Below, one piece after another: positions 39,339-56,408 of a DNA stretch of 64,000 nucleotides. Position numbers and translations under genes: made by a program. This stretch comes from Microplitis mediator (lineage: Eukaryota > Arthropoda > Insecta > Hymenoptera > Braconidae): contig NC_079979.1 of assembly GCF_029852145.1 (NCBI RefSeq), forward strand, positions 20,533,901 through 20,597,900, written 5' to 3'. The notes below the pieces were generated by a model. The model saw nothing but the letters and a program-made list of their open reading frames with translations, did no database searches and was not told where the DNA came from. Within the stretch, counting starts at the first letter, position 1, and the number at the start of each line of letters is the position of its first letter.

Positions 39339-40317
39339 TACCCGAGTCGAAATATTAGACGTAAATTGAACGTTCTTAACGTTTTGAACGTAAATTGAAC
39401 GTTTTTAACGTTTTGAATGTAAATTGAACGTTTTTAACGTTTTGAACGTAAATTGAACGTTCTTAACGTTTTGAACGTAAATTCAACGTTTTTAACGTTT
39501 TGAATGTAAATTGAACGTTTTTAACGTTTTGAATGTAAATTGAACGTTTTTAACGTTTTGAACGTAAATTGAACGTTTTGGACATTAAAAACTCAATTTG
39601 ACAGCTTTTAACTTATTCAAAACGTAGATTGGAGTATCATAAATCGAAAACGTAACTAAAACCTATTTAGACTTACAATAAGGAAACACAAGCATGCCAA
39701 AAATTTTTTTTTATCGATTTTGTACTCCTGGATTATAATTCCGTAGAATTTTGTCGTCCGCCTTTTTGGCTCTTAAAAAAAAATTCGTATTTTGAAAAAA
39801 AAATTTTTTCAGTTCATACTTCTATCTAACACTATTATATCTTTTCATATATTATGATATCAAGGTTATGAAAATTTTGATTACAAATATTGAAATAAAT
39901 TAATTGATGTTAGTCCGGTCAATTTAGACATTCGAAGTTACATAAAGTCCCAACAAACTGAATTTCTGTGAAATTGTTCAAAACATAATTATAAACAATG
40001 TCTAGAAGTTCCCCATCATTCCCCTGTAAGGAAAAAATTTTATTCAAGGTCAAATGTCAAAAAAATGAGTTTTTCGTGATTTTCAGCAAAACGATAAGTT
40101 TTATCATAAAAGTACCTCAGACAAAAATTGTAGATCATAAAATTATCTATAAAAAATGTTATCATTAAACTAAAATCATAACTCATGAAATTACCAATTT
40201 TTTACTAACCAAAATACAAAAAAACCGTTCAATTTACTTTCAAAACGTTAAAAACGTTCAATTCACCTTTAAAACGTTAAGAACGTTCAACTTACGTCTA
40301 ATATTTTGACTCGGGTA
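39339..40317. mobile_element. Terminal-inverted-repeat element bounded by TACCCGAGTCG (979 bp)
   Basis: The left end TACCCGAGTCGAAATATTAG is matched by an inverted right end ending GACTCGGGTA; both outermost bases are TA, possibly the target duplication. Just inside the left end is a tandem array of about seven 29-bp units (39359-39561) each containing AACGTT palindromes; the right end has only about three inverted units. The middle is A+T-rich without a coding frame. A degraded copy lies at 5909-6488. Confidence 0.88.
39359..39579. repeat. 29-bp subterminal tandem repeat
   Basis: Seven units of the form (A/A)YGTAAATTGAACGTTYTTA plus CGTTTTGA, then a partial eighth. They alternate ACG- and ATG-starting variants. 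Confidence 0.95.
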
Positions 40318-44601
<4,284 letters not shown>

Positions 44602-45349
44602 GGGGAGGGTGGGGCAGAGCGGCCCCCCTGAAATTTTGATAAAAAAAAAAATTTTTTTTTTTTCGACTAATTACTATAAATCCGATATGTTTGCGCATTT
44701 TATCCCTACGCATAACATTTGGGGCAAAATGGACAAGCCCAAAATTTCGAAAAAGTGACTTTTTCATATTTTTATCATCAAATTAAAAAAAAATTAGTAT
44801 AATTCCACATTTCTATCCCTACGCATCACACCTGGGGCAAAATGGACCAGCCGAAACTTCCAAAAAAATTTTTTTTTCATATTTTTCGGCCGTTTCTTTA
44901 TGTAAGAGGCAAATTTGGTCACTAAAAATTTATAAAAATTAAATTTTTTTTTTTAGTTGATAAATTTTTGAAATAAAGTAAAACTATAGAATTGATTTTT
45001 TTTTTTATTAAATAACAATTATTAATTAAGGTAATCGCGAGTGAACGATTTATTACACTTTAAAAAATTTTTTTCGAGTAATATAAAACCAAAAATAGTT
45101 GTCAAGAGAAAGAAATACATTCTTAATGATAAAAACAATTTAAAAAAAAAAAAAACGAAAAAAAAAATTTTTTTATCACTTTTTCGAGGGGAGCCGCTCT
45201 GCCCCACAAAAAAAAAAAATTTTTTTTCAGAATTTTGGCAAAATGTCCATAAATTTGTTCGAAATAGGACAAAAGTAAAGTGATCTTATGGTTGAAAGCC
45301 ACAAAAAATAATAATTGGCTTAGGGGGGCCGCTCTGCCCCACCCTCCCC
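44602..45349 (-). mobile_element. GGGGAGGG-family MITE, copy 4 (748 bp)
   Basis: Reversed orientation (left end continues CCCCCCTGAAATTTTGAT), with TA flanks at 44600-44601 and 45350-45351. It contains the two internal GGGGCAAAATGG motifs and the TIR-core repeat near 45190-45206. Confidence 0.95.
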
Positions 45350-47506
45350 TACTTAAAAAATAACTGCATCTGAGTTTTTTTTTAATTTGTGTGATGACGT
45401 AATTATTAGACAAGTCGTCAACATTTGGCGGAGGGGAAATAATGAGACATGAAGAGTAAGAAAAAAGTCTTGTAGGGAAAGAAGAAAAAAAAAAGATGAA
45501 TACACGAGAGTAATGGGAAAATGAGTACTTACAAGTGATTTACCAAGTAGTTGTACAAGTATCTCAGAAATTACTCGAAACTTTTTAACTTCTAAGACTT
45601 GTTGTACTTTCTATCTTTCTTTATTAGCTTTTATTATTAATAGCTGAATAGAAGCATTGAAAGTTGATAAAACTTTTTTTAATAGAAGAGAAATATATGT
45701 AATTTATATTGAAAAAAAAATAAAGCTCATCATTTTAGTTCAAAACCACTAAATTAACTTTGACTAAAAATGAACAATCGGAAAAAAAAGTTGTACAGTC
45801 AAGTACTTTTGCAATTGAGTCAGATTATTGCTCAGCTATTTTATGAAATGAATGACTCGTTTTTAAAATAACAAACAGAGCGTATTTTGAATAATGAATA
45901 ATACAGAGAAATGGATGAAGCTATTTAAATTTAAAACAAAGGATTAAAGTGTAGAGAGTAAAATACGCTGACTAGTGGAGGCTTTATGAGTAAAAACTTT
46001 GTCATTTAATAACATATGAATTCATCATATAATATATATTAAAACAAAACCAGAGTCCTCTTGTCGTCTCATTACTCGCATTTTATTCAATACGATTTCA
46101 GTTAACTTTTTTTTTTTTTTTTTTTTTTTTTTTCAGTATACTCGTATGCATATCTGTATTGAATCTATGGTTCAAGTAATGACCGAAAGGGCGCATGAGT
46201 TGCGTTGAAAGGAAAATTATTACTGTAATTGAAACGGGACACAGTCGGTGCCCAACGAGCGTTTATTTTCTCATTTGCACTCCAAAGTAAAACGATGGAT
46301 TCAGTTAATAAACTCTCCTGTGACGTTGCCGGCGTAACGTGCTACCGATGTGTTGAATTGCGATATTTATCACTTACAGGTGACACTTTGCGACACATAT
46401 TTCCAAAAACTCTCACTAGCATTCTCGCAAAATAATTGATTTAATTATTCACATGTCAAGTAGACGGGTGCAGATATTTTTGAATTATTTTTTTTTCACA
46501 AATTAACCAAAACTAAAAGCGTGAGTTTTTTTTTCATTCAAGTTATACTTTTTTGATGCATTGAAAAAATTTTTTCTCCAACGAATTGAATTTATTTTAC
46601 TCTTTTTTTATCCTACGGTTGATATAAAATTCATTAAAAGTTAACCGATGCACAGAAAAAATTATTCTCCAATTACAAGTACACGCCTGCTTCTTTTTTT
46701 GTAAATATCCCAAGAGTCTTGTCTGTCGATGTTCAATGATAACGATATACCCGTGTACCAAAAGGGTATTAAATAGGCTTAAGTTAGATGGCTGGGAAAC
46801 TGTAACACCATTTAAACCACGGGCGGGAAAGTGAATAAATATGATATTAGATGTTCCCAAGCACTGCCTTGTTTTCGCATTCAAGAGGTTTCAAAGTACA
46901 CTTTAAATTATCTATACTCACATAAAACAGTTTACGTTTTGTATAAACAAGACCACCGATAAAATTTAAGAGTTATTTCGTGTTCTTGCATTCATCAGTC
47001 TGTTTATACTTTAATTACTGAAAGTCCAATTTATAATTTTAAATTATTTCTACAGACAAATAATACTTATTTATATAATATGCCAATTTACAAGTATATT
47101 TATCTAATAATAATAAAAATAATGAATGTTTACTCCGACGGAATATACTTTGTAAATATTTAATCAGCATAAGTAAACAAACGACAAATATATAAACGAG
47201 ATATATTTTCGGTAGCCGTTACCTCAGTCCTTGTATCTTCCAATAGACAAGAAATGGATTATCTCAGCAAGCGTTCCAGTTATTTGATGCAGTAAAACCA
47301 CGCATTACGCTGTACTTCTCTTCATCGTCTATATAAATTTCATGAGTATCGCAGTTATATTGCCACTGCATAAATATTTACTCTTCAACAGACAGAATAT
47401 TATATATAGATAAATATCAACTCACAAGTCTACATATCATAGTCGAAAACATTATTTTATGTCACAAATGCCACTAATTTTACCATGATCTTCTCATTAG
47501 TCATTA
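45350..47506. other. Unique sequence with a 27-T run
   Basis: A T run at 46107-46133 followed by CAG resembles an extreme splice acceptor, but no coding frame follows. No supported gene. Confidence 0.6.
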
Positions 47507-48251
47507 CACTGTAAAAAGAGCGGTGTTAAAAATGGACTCATTTTAACTCCGCCCGGTGTTAAAATAAAACTACACCGGTGCTAAAAATACCGGTGTTAAA
47601 TCGGGGTAACCGGTGTAAAAGCGGAGTAAAATTGGTGTAAAGGTGGGGTAACCGGTGTAAAAGCGGAGTAAAATCGGTGTAAAGGCGGGGTAACCAGTGT
47701 AAAGGCGGGGTAACCGGTGTAAAAGCGGAGTAAAATCGGTGTAAAGGCGGGGTAACCGGTGTAAAAACGGAGTAACATCGGTGTAAAAGCGGGGTAACTG
47801 GTGTAAAGGCGGGGTAACCGGTGTAAAAACGGAGTAACATCGGTGTAAAGGCGGGGTAACCGGTGTAAAAGCGGAGTAAAATCGGTGTAAAAGCGGGGTA
47901 AACTGCGTCCGCTTGGATTATTAACTTTAAAGATTATAAAACACAAAAAATGTCAGTTCTTTATGAAAATTAATAAAAAATATCATTTATTAACAAGTAT
48001 AGTGATCGAGTAAGTAAAAATATTCACAAAGTAAAATATTTTAACACTGGTAAAGAATATCTACACCGGCGGCGGCGTTATTTTAACACCGGTCTAGAAT
48101 ATTTACACCGGTGGCGGCGTTATTTTAACACCGGTCTAGAATATTTACACCGGTGGCGGCGTCATTTTCACACCGCTTTCAGGGGTAAATTTAATACCGA
48201 TAATTTTAACACCTACACCGTTTGGACTTACCCCGGTGATTTTTTACAGTG
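47507..48251 (+). mobile_element. CACTGTAAAAAG-family MITE, copy 3 (745 bp, expanded)
   Basis: Same ends as the other copies, with TA at 47505-47506 and 48252-48253. It is the longest copy because the left minisatellite (47580-47905) is expanded, with many GGGGTAACCGGTGTAAAAGC units and variants (AACATCGG, AAAATCGG). The right minisatellite is short. Confidence 0.96.
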
Positions 48252-51200
48252 TACTTTTTGTTAAAAAAATTATAAATCGATTTTATTTTGATATTCTGTC
48301 AATTCGATCCTCTATATTTAATTTGATAAATGTTTCAGCTCGTACGATAAATCCCTTTTATTGAATATAAAATTTTTCTTTCGACTTGGGTAATCGATAA
48401 TTCTTAATCTCAAATGTCTGTAAAAGTATGTCATATGAATAATTAATGTCTCTTATAATTTTTAAATTTTTCGCGCTCAATTAAACATGAACATCAATTA
48501 TGTCATATAAAATTCTCTGGATATTTATTAAATTATCCCGAAGAATCTTTAATGTAATTCAAAAATGACGTCTATTACTCAGTAGTTTTATTATTCCGCG
48601 AAATATAATTTAATAACTTTGTTTTAACCCAAACTCATTATTGTTGCAAAAGTCTTTTTACTAATTGCTCTCGGTATTGTTTCATTTGCTCCAACAGTTT
48701 ATCAGTAAATCGTTTCCGTTCAAATATATATATTTATGTATATGTATATATTTATTGTAGGGGATCTCGTTTACACGACAATCAGTTTTAAAATTGCGCT
48801 GACGTCTCATTCGCTAATTCTTGGGATCGTTAGAAACTACTATACTCTCAGCCTCATCTGCATTGAGACGACAAAATATAAAAAACAAATTTAAAAACAG
48901 TAAACGCTTTAAAATGCTTCATTTGCATTCTCGGCATCGATTTAATTCAAAGAAGCTCCCTTGTAATATCTCCATACATCTATATATATATAGAAAGTAT
49001 GTTAAAATATTTAATACATGTATAATTACGTGACAGAGTGCCCAAGACACAAAAGAATAAGAATTAAAAATTCATAGATCGACTGAAAAATAAAAATAAA
49101 CTAAAACTAAAATGCAACCGTTACTTTATTCTGCTCGTGAATTTTTAATGCAAAATAAAACAAAAAAAAAAAAGAAGTGACGCTGACCCAAATTTTATCT
49201 TCGGTACTCGATTGAGTCAAGTTTTTTTTTTTATAAAACATTTTATCTTTCATCTTTAAAACAATAGCAAGAGGTTTTTAATATAAATTTAGACAAGCAT
49301 TAACTTGAATTTAACAAGTTCAAGAGGAAGTTTTATCATTCGTTTATTTACCATCGAGTCAGAGTCAAGTCTTGGGTCAATATGTATGACCCAGCAGCTC
49401 TCTACTCCTATCGCTCCCTTGAGCTGCATCTTGATGTACCGACGAGCAAGAATTCTCCGAGACCCAGAAAATTTCCAAGTTAACGTTTACCCTTTTACTT
49501 TTTTTTTCACTTTTTTTTTTTTTAATGCTTCTTCACTCTCATCCAGCTCTTGCAACATCATCGTACTTTCCGTAGCAGACGCAGCCTCTCAGCATTTTTC
49601 TCCTCTTCACCGTTTATGTACTGGTTCTTCATGTAAATCCATTAAAAACCGACAACGACACTCGTTTTACTTTACTTCCGGTTATATTTTACAAAAAAAG
49701 TTAAAGAATCCGAAAGCCCATTGACAAGATTTCGATAGTGGAAAAAAATTTCCAAGCTGGCCAGTTAAATTGTGAATCAAATAATAGTGATTTTAGATGG
49801 AGATAAAGTAAAATAATGACAGATCCTTGCAAGTAAACTTTTTAAAATTTTTGTTATAAATTTGAATTATTTATTTTTGAAAAGTTTATATTTATTAGAA
49901 TAGTGCGTGATAAAAGTTATAATGTTTTATTTGAGAAACAAAAAACGGGTTTGGTACAAAAGTCGTAAAGTATACATAGAATTGAGAAACTATCAGGTAC
50001 GGTTATTGCACAAGTTTCTTCTTTACTCGGTAAGAAACAAGAAAAGAAAGATTTGTAATGTTATATATATAAATATATATACGTCTGTATATTGATGGTG
50101 ACTGATAATACCTGGGGACAAAGAAAAAACAAGATTTATATCCAAAAGTAGGTCAATGCGTTAAACACAGGAATCATCGATTGGTTGACGCCCGAGGCTG
50201 ATTTTATACTGAGATGTATCACTTGAGTTACTCTTTTTACTTCGATATCTACGGGAATTCAATTTTTTATTTTACTTTGAACATTACAAAGACAATTTTC
50301 AAAGTAATTACTGTTTTATTGTACAGTAATTTCGAAAATGCTCTGGACTGAGAACTGCAATGGTAATAACGATAATAATGATGGTATTGGGTAGATATCT
50401 CGAGTGATTTGAGTCGTGTAACTAAACAAGAAGAGTAAGTGTCATGTCTGTCGACAGCGGCGTATCCCGCGTGGCTTCCAAGGCAATTCCATTAGAGAGG
50501 TTGGTATCCTCTATGTCGTGTAACGCGCAATAGGGCACGGACAACGTAGCTAGCAGGTTGAACGTGATGCGAATTCTTTGCTAACCCAAGGCAACCCAAT
50601 CGAAACGACAGAGAAATTGAAATAACGGCAGCCCATCGGGTCGAATGGCGGGACCCGGTTTTATCGATATTTTCGAGGTGAACGGTTTTGTAACCGCTGA
50701 TTGTGTTGTGTATCCAAAAATGTGTATTCCGTGGCAATGCTCCTGGATAAAAAGAAAGTTATAAACCTACTGGCGTGCTAACAAAAGGTCTGGGGAATCT
50801 ACTGGTGTTCTGGGCGTACGTGCAATCATTTTGCTACGTGCTTCAAAATACTTATCATTCTATACAGTTATACTCTGAATAGAAGTAAAATAATAAAATA
50901 GAATAGCAAATATTGTGGACACATCAATAGTCTCTGGTGTTGCGCATTTCTCAGGCATTTTTAACACCGATGAGACATATGTTATTTGACAGGGAATATA
51001 CTGTCGACAAATGGTCATCTTTATGCATCCACTCGTGTCCTATGCTTTTTACTAAACAAACAGACGCATTCATATAAATTTATTTCATTTCTCTTGCGTA
51101 ACTTTCAATATCATTGATAAATATTTACCCAACGTGACACTCTGAATATTTATTTTTAAATCTATTCAAACTTAAATTAAATTATATTTTTTAATTATTT

Positions 51201-54200
51201 TTAAAATAAAAGTATAATTTAAGGTTTTCTGAAAGTTTTATCGGATTTGTACTCGAAACGTATATATACTTATTCTGTGAGCTTTTATAGCGAGGAGATA
51301 AAAGCTTAGTACAACTGTATTTAACTTGTACACATTCTTGTAATGCGGCAAAGATGATACGAATGAAGAAGATTTCAAGCACTGAGAAAATAATCCACCC
51401 GAGAATTATAAACTTTTGAAAAGAGTCTGTAAGATTACATAGAAAATATATAGAACAAGTTGAGCTTAAATAATCGATGGTAGAATTCAAAAAAGTATCA
51501 GTTGCTAAACAGCGCCTCTATACATTACAGTTTATGCTTCATTGGAAATGATACCAAAAAATAAGATAGCTGAGGATAAAAGAGTAAAAAATAACAAAAA
51601 GTCGTTGAGTGAAATTGCCGGAAATTATGGGAACGGAGTAAGGATACGAAATAGAGCGGAAGTTGGGAGAAAACGAATTGACGAAGCGAACAAGTGACCT
51701 CGAATCTATTACCTACTACCTTCTACTACCTTCTACCTTATACCTTCAACCATGATACAATTGTTCGAGTACACTGATAGATATATAGATATATGGCTCT
51801 ATAAAGTTAACAGAGACGAGTAAGACGAACAGAGATAAATATAACAAGAGAATCGGTCAAGAGAGTGACAGAAACCAGTTGTCGAATCTATTGCTCTGCT
51901 TAACTCATTTGAAAATCGATCAATTGACATCAATATATATAGTTATCTCAAATCGAATGGAAGGAATGTACGTTCAGTTCTCTGTTCTCGATACCAGTCT
52001 CTCGCTGGTACAACACACGGGCACGTTTGTTCCACTGGGAGACATTAATTAGCCACCAATTTGCAATCCAAGTCCCATCAATTCTGCATGAGAACCAGCC
52101 AGATGCTTTTGTGTTAAAGTTATTTTTACTTTAAATATCATGTAATATAGAAATATGTAGCGGATAAGTTTATAGAAAAAATTTAATGCAGGTACAAGAA
52201 GATGTAGAAATATTCGACCAAATAATCTTTATTGAAAGTTCAAATTTTTGGGGTATTAAAATTTTTGGTATTTTATTAAATACTAAAATATTAGTTTATT
52301 AAATGAAACTGTTGAATTTGAGTTGAAGAACCAGCTCACTAGTTTTATTTAATAAAAGAACAAACTGTGAAATGAGGTTACGCAAATCAAACGAGAATTA
52401 CTTATCGACTGGGTGGTTCAGTTGGCTCGAGGCGGTTTACACAAAATTAACATCAAGTAACGATGCCTTGAGCGTCGTCTTACGGGTCGCATCAAAAGCA
52501 TCAGTTGCTCTGCTGAGTTATATCTCTTCTTCTCTTTCTTCTCTTTCTTCTCTTTCTCTCTGCTAATTACAGTATTATTGCTCGGCGCTTTATCATCCAC
52601 CTGGAAAATATACGCCTTCATTATCAAGCCCATCGAACTAACAAATTTTCATTAACATTTATAATTGCATATATTTATTTACGTAATATACCAACATCAA
52701 CGTTAAATTTTTATTATTTCGTTAATTTATTTTTAATTAATTAAATATGTGGGGAATTAATTTAGTAGAACCGCTAATCAGTGATAGATTGGAGGTTTGG
52801 GCGATTGGAATCGAGGTGTTTGAAGGTACTGAAGCACGGGCACTGCGGTTTCCCTTGTATTTCGTGTATAACTAGAGACACAGTTATGCCGCCGTCAAAT
52901 CAATCCATTATCCCTACATGTACGCTCTTGATTTATTATAACGGATATGAATTCCTTAATGCCGATAGCCATAATTGTAATTACCCTTTAATTAACATGT
53001 ACATGTACACCAATTATATTCCATTATTGTCATCACTGTAATTAATTTTATAAATATAAATGAAAATTTTTATGTATTGACATGTTTAAGCATCTGTCGA
53101 GGAATTTATTGGAATTAGGTCACTATGCAATAAAACAAGCCATAGCCCGGTCATATAAATCTCCTGTCTGAAATAACTCGAGTTGCATTGAGTATCGATT
53201 GATTCGGCAAACCCCATACCTGTACCTATTCTCTCTCGGTATCCTTATCCCTTTTGCCGATCTATCTAGCACGTCAACAACTTGGCAAAAGCTCACTCCA
53301 ATCTAAATACCTTCAGAATATATATACCGAATTCTGTGCATTGATATAAAAATATTACCAACACAGCAGTACATGCACCGAAAACAGTCATGTCATTTAT
53401 TCTTATCGCACGTGCTCTGTCAATGGGTTCAGCTCAAGGATGTGCTGTGAAAACTGTAGATTTACCGGAAGGTAACATCAGCATTCACTGAAGATCCAGG
53501 TCAAACGATCACACATTTCGATCTCTATTCTCCAAAAATTCAGAGTAGAGTAAGTGGATTTTTTTTTGGACCTCACACCGCGGATCATAATTCTTAAATT
53601 CTTTTAGCTGTTTGCTCACAGCGAGTATTGGACTGAAACTCTATTTTTCACTCTCGGAATCCAAGAATGATGTTAGTTGCCCAAGAATGTCTCTCGGTAA
53701 CTCTCTGGGTGCATTATCTGAGAAAGAGGAGAGAAAAGTGGGCAATTGTTTGGTGCGTTTCGCAACGACTTGAAAGGACATAATTCAGTCGGGTGGAAGG
53801 TGATATATGGAACGTCTTGGTATAGCGGGATAGCCATTTCCTCACGGTCAGAATTCCCTAGGTGGTGAAGATCTAGAGGTGGTTTAAGGTCTGCTGGTTG
53901 TTTGTTGCCGCGGTGAAGGAAGCTCTAGAGCTCTACTCTACAAAGGCTCTACTTCAAGACGTACCCAGTCTTGCCTGTTTCGACGCAAACAGAAACAAAG
54001 CCCTGATTTATCGACGACACGAATCCTCTCCCCTCTGCTACAACAAACCCGAGACACCATTTGCAACGTCACTGCACGATAACAAATTATTTTTCTACTT
54101 GATACATCCGATTGTCTCACAAGTGCTCCGGACAACAATACATATATACATATTCATTTATATATATCATGTGTCGTCTCTTTTATTTTTCCTTATTTTT

Positions 54201-55657
54201 TTTTTCAATGCTTGGAATTGGAATTGTTAGTGAAAGGACAATTCATGCTCGAAATATATATTTAGATTTTTGTTTCCATAAACTGCTGATATTGATACTT
54301 GTTTGTATTTTATGGATCGTAAATTCACAAATATTCCCTTTTATTGAATATTATTGTTACATTTGATGCATTCGATACCTCCATTATTTTTAGTTTGCTT
54401 AATATTTACATTCAAAATAATTTATAATTCGATTTTATCTGCAATTGGTAATTGAATATCCATTAAATTTACGTTAAATAAACATACGTAGAAAGTATTG
54501 TCTCTATTATTCAAAATTTATAAATATTTCAATTAACTTATTTTGAGTTTCAAAAAATTTGTATTAATTTTAAATAAAAAAATATGTCGTATTGATACTC
54601 ATTGAGATGACATCGACATGATTCAGTAGAAGGTCTAGGACTCAAGAAAATTTTTTTCTTCAGTGTTTTCTTTCATTTTTCATTGGAGGCTCAAAAATAA
54701 TATGGAAGAACAATCTGTCCGATCAATACTTTTTAGAAAAATTTGTCTGTTGAAATAAACTAGTGGAGAAGCCTAATCCTATTCTGAGAGATAATTATTT
54801 AGCAGATGTTTTAATGGAACTGGCTAGGGTTCAGAGTAATGTTCCTTTGGCACTGATCAAGCCCAAAGACGTATTAAGGTTACCTGCGGATTGCTGATGT
54901 TTGACTGCGGCCAATTATAAATTAAACCCGTTGATCAAGGAGCCTATACAAACTATTGGTTGAAACAGTTCTGAAAGCGGACTGCTCATGGCTAGACCTG
55001 GAGGTAATAAGCTCGGATCATTGGTTTTCAAGAAATCAGTGATCCAGAGTAATCCAGTCAAAACACCAATGACATAATTTTCTAAACCAGTTTTTGAAAT
55101 TGTTAATAATGACTTGGAGTTAATTTTATAATCACCAAAATAATTATTGTTTTATTCGACAAGATAAATTTATGAAACAACAGTAGAAAATGACATATGT
55201 TTGAATGAAATTAACACATGAAAGGATAGAGTCCGCCAGTAAAGCTCGGATAGGATGAATAAGGTCAACTGGCATGCCGACTAATTTCCTTTGGGACGGG
55301 AGTAATAAAATCGATTGAAAGGCTCGTGATGATTGGGTAAATAAAGGAACCCGATGAAATTATCCCAGCACTAGATGACTGTACACAAAGAGTTTGTATT
55401 ATAGTTAATGTGTGTGTGTGTCCTAATGAGGAAATACCCATGTATGGAGTTGGTTAAATATTGGAATGGGAAAGGGCAAAGAGATGAAGTAAAAAGGGAG
55501 CGTGTTAGGTTTTAAAACAAACAAGTATCGCATTTGTAGGCTGGGCAGTTTATTCAGAAGGTAATGATTGTTATATAGTAGGCAAGTGAGTAATAGTTAT
55601 AATTTAATTACTGATACCGTTTGTTGAAACAAACCAACTCCTTGATTTTGACATATA
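48252..55657. other. 7.4-kb MITE-free unique region
   Basis: The longest stretch free of the element families. It includes less A+T-rich patches at 50440-50730, 52380-52560, 53860-54080 and 54760-55060, a CTT-rich pyrimidine tract at 52528-52561 and a short GT repeat at 55409-55421. Only 54622-55077 shows a frame I would describe; the others give scattered frames on both strands without motifs. Confidence 0.55.
54622..55077 (+). pseudogene. Coding-like frame broken only by TGA codons, possible decayed gene
   Basis: Reading codons in one frame from 54622, the only stops before TAA at 55075-55077 are three TGA (54751-54753, 54895-54897, 54961-54963); a fourth TGA lies just upstream at 54619-54621. 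The segment between the first and second TGA encodes a well-mixed hydrophilic stretch including LADVLMELARVQSNVPLALI. The sequence is less A+T-rich here than around it, and a pyrimidine tract with CAG at 54651-54663 resembles a splice acceptor. TGA-only interruption could mean CGA or TGG codons decayed by transition, or a source with TGA as tryptophan, but no mitochondrial or other protein is recognised. It may be coincidence. Confidence 0.2.
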
Positions 55658-56408
55658 GGGGAGGGTGGGGCAGAGCGGCCCCCCTAAGCCAATTATTATT
55701 TTTTGTGGCTTTTAACCATATGGTCACTTTACTTTTGTCCTATTTCGAACAAATTTATGGACATTTTGCCAAAATTCTGAAAAAAAATTTTTTTTTTGTG
55801 GGGCAGAGCGGCCCCCCTCCAAAAAGTGATAAAAAATTTTTTTTTTTCGTGTTTTTTTTTTTTTTTAAATTGTTTTCATCATTAAGAATGTATTTCTTTC
55901 TCTTGACAACTATTTTTGGTTTTATATTACTCGAAAAAAATTTTTTAAAGCGTAAAAAATCGTTCACTCTCGATTACCTTAATTACTAATTGTTATTTAA
56001 TGAAAAAAAAAAATCAATTCTATAATTTTACTTTATTTCAAAAATTTATCAACTAAAAAAAAAAATTTAATTTTTATAAATTTTTAGTGACCAAATTTGC
56101 CTCTTACATAGAGAAACGGCCGAAAAAAATGAAAAAATAATTTTTTCGGAAGTTTCGGCTGGTCCATTTTGCCCCAGGTGTTATGCGTAGGGGTAAAAAT
56201 GTGGAATTATACTAATTTTTTTTTAATTTGACGATAAAAATATGAAAAAATCACTTTTTCAAAATTTTGGGCTTGTCCATTTTGCCCCAAATGTCATGCG
56301 TAGGGGTAAAAATGCGCAAACATATCGGATTTATAGTAATTAGTCGAAAAAAAAAAATTTTTTTTTTTGATCAAAATTTCAGGGGGGCCGCTCTGCCCCA
56401 CCCTCCCC
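55658..56408 (+). mobile_element. GGGGAGGG-family MITE, copy 5 (751 bp)
   Basis: Plus-oriented, with full terminal repeats and TA flanks at 55656-55657 and 56409-56410. Internal TIR-core repeat at about 55798-55817. Confidence 0.95.

Noticed and set aside
46107..46136. Long T run plus CAG resembling a splice acceptor
   Set aside because: T runs are common throughout the window and no coding-like sequence follows.
47559..47946. Repetitive Thr/Pro/Leu/Tyr-rich frames that look like a repeat protein
   Set aside because: They are the CACTGTAAAAAG MITE minisatellite read on the minus strand; unit lengths happen to keep frames open. No start, signal or conservation of frame between copies.
49305..49724. 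139-codon plus-strand frame
   Set aside because: It lacks an ATG at its start, includes translated poly-T and shows no domain; regarded as chance.
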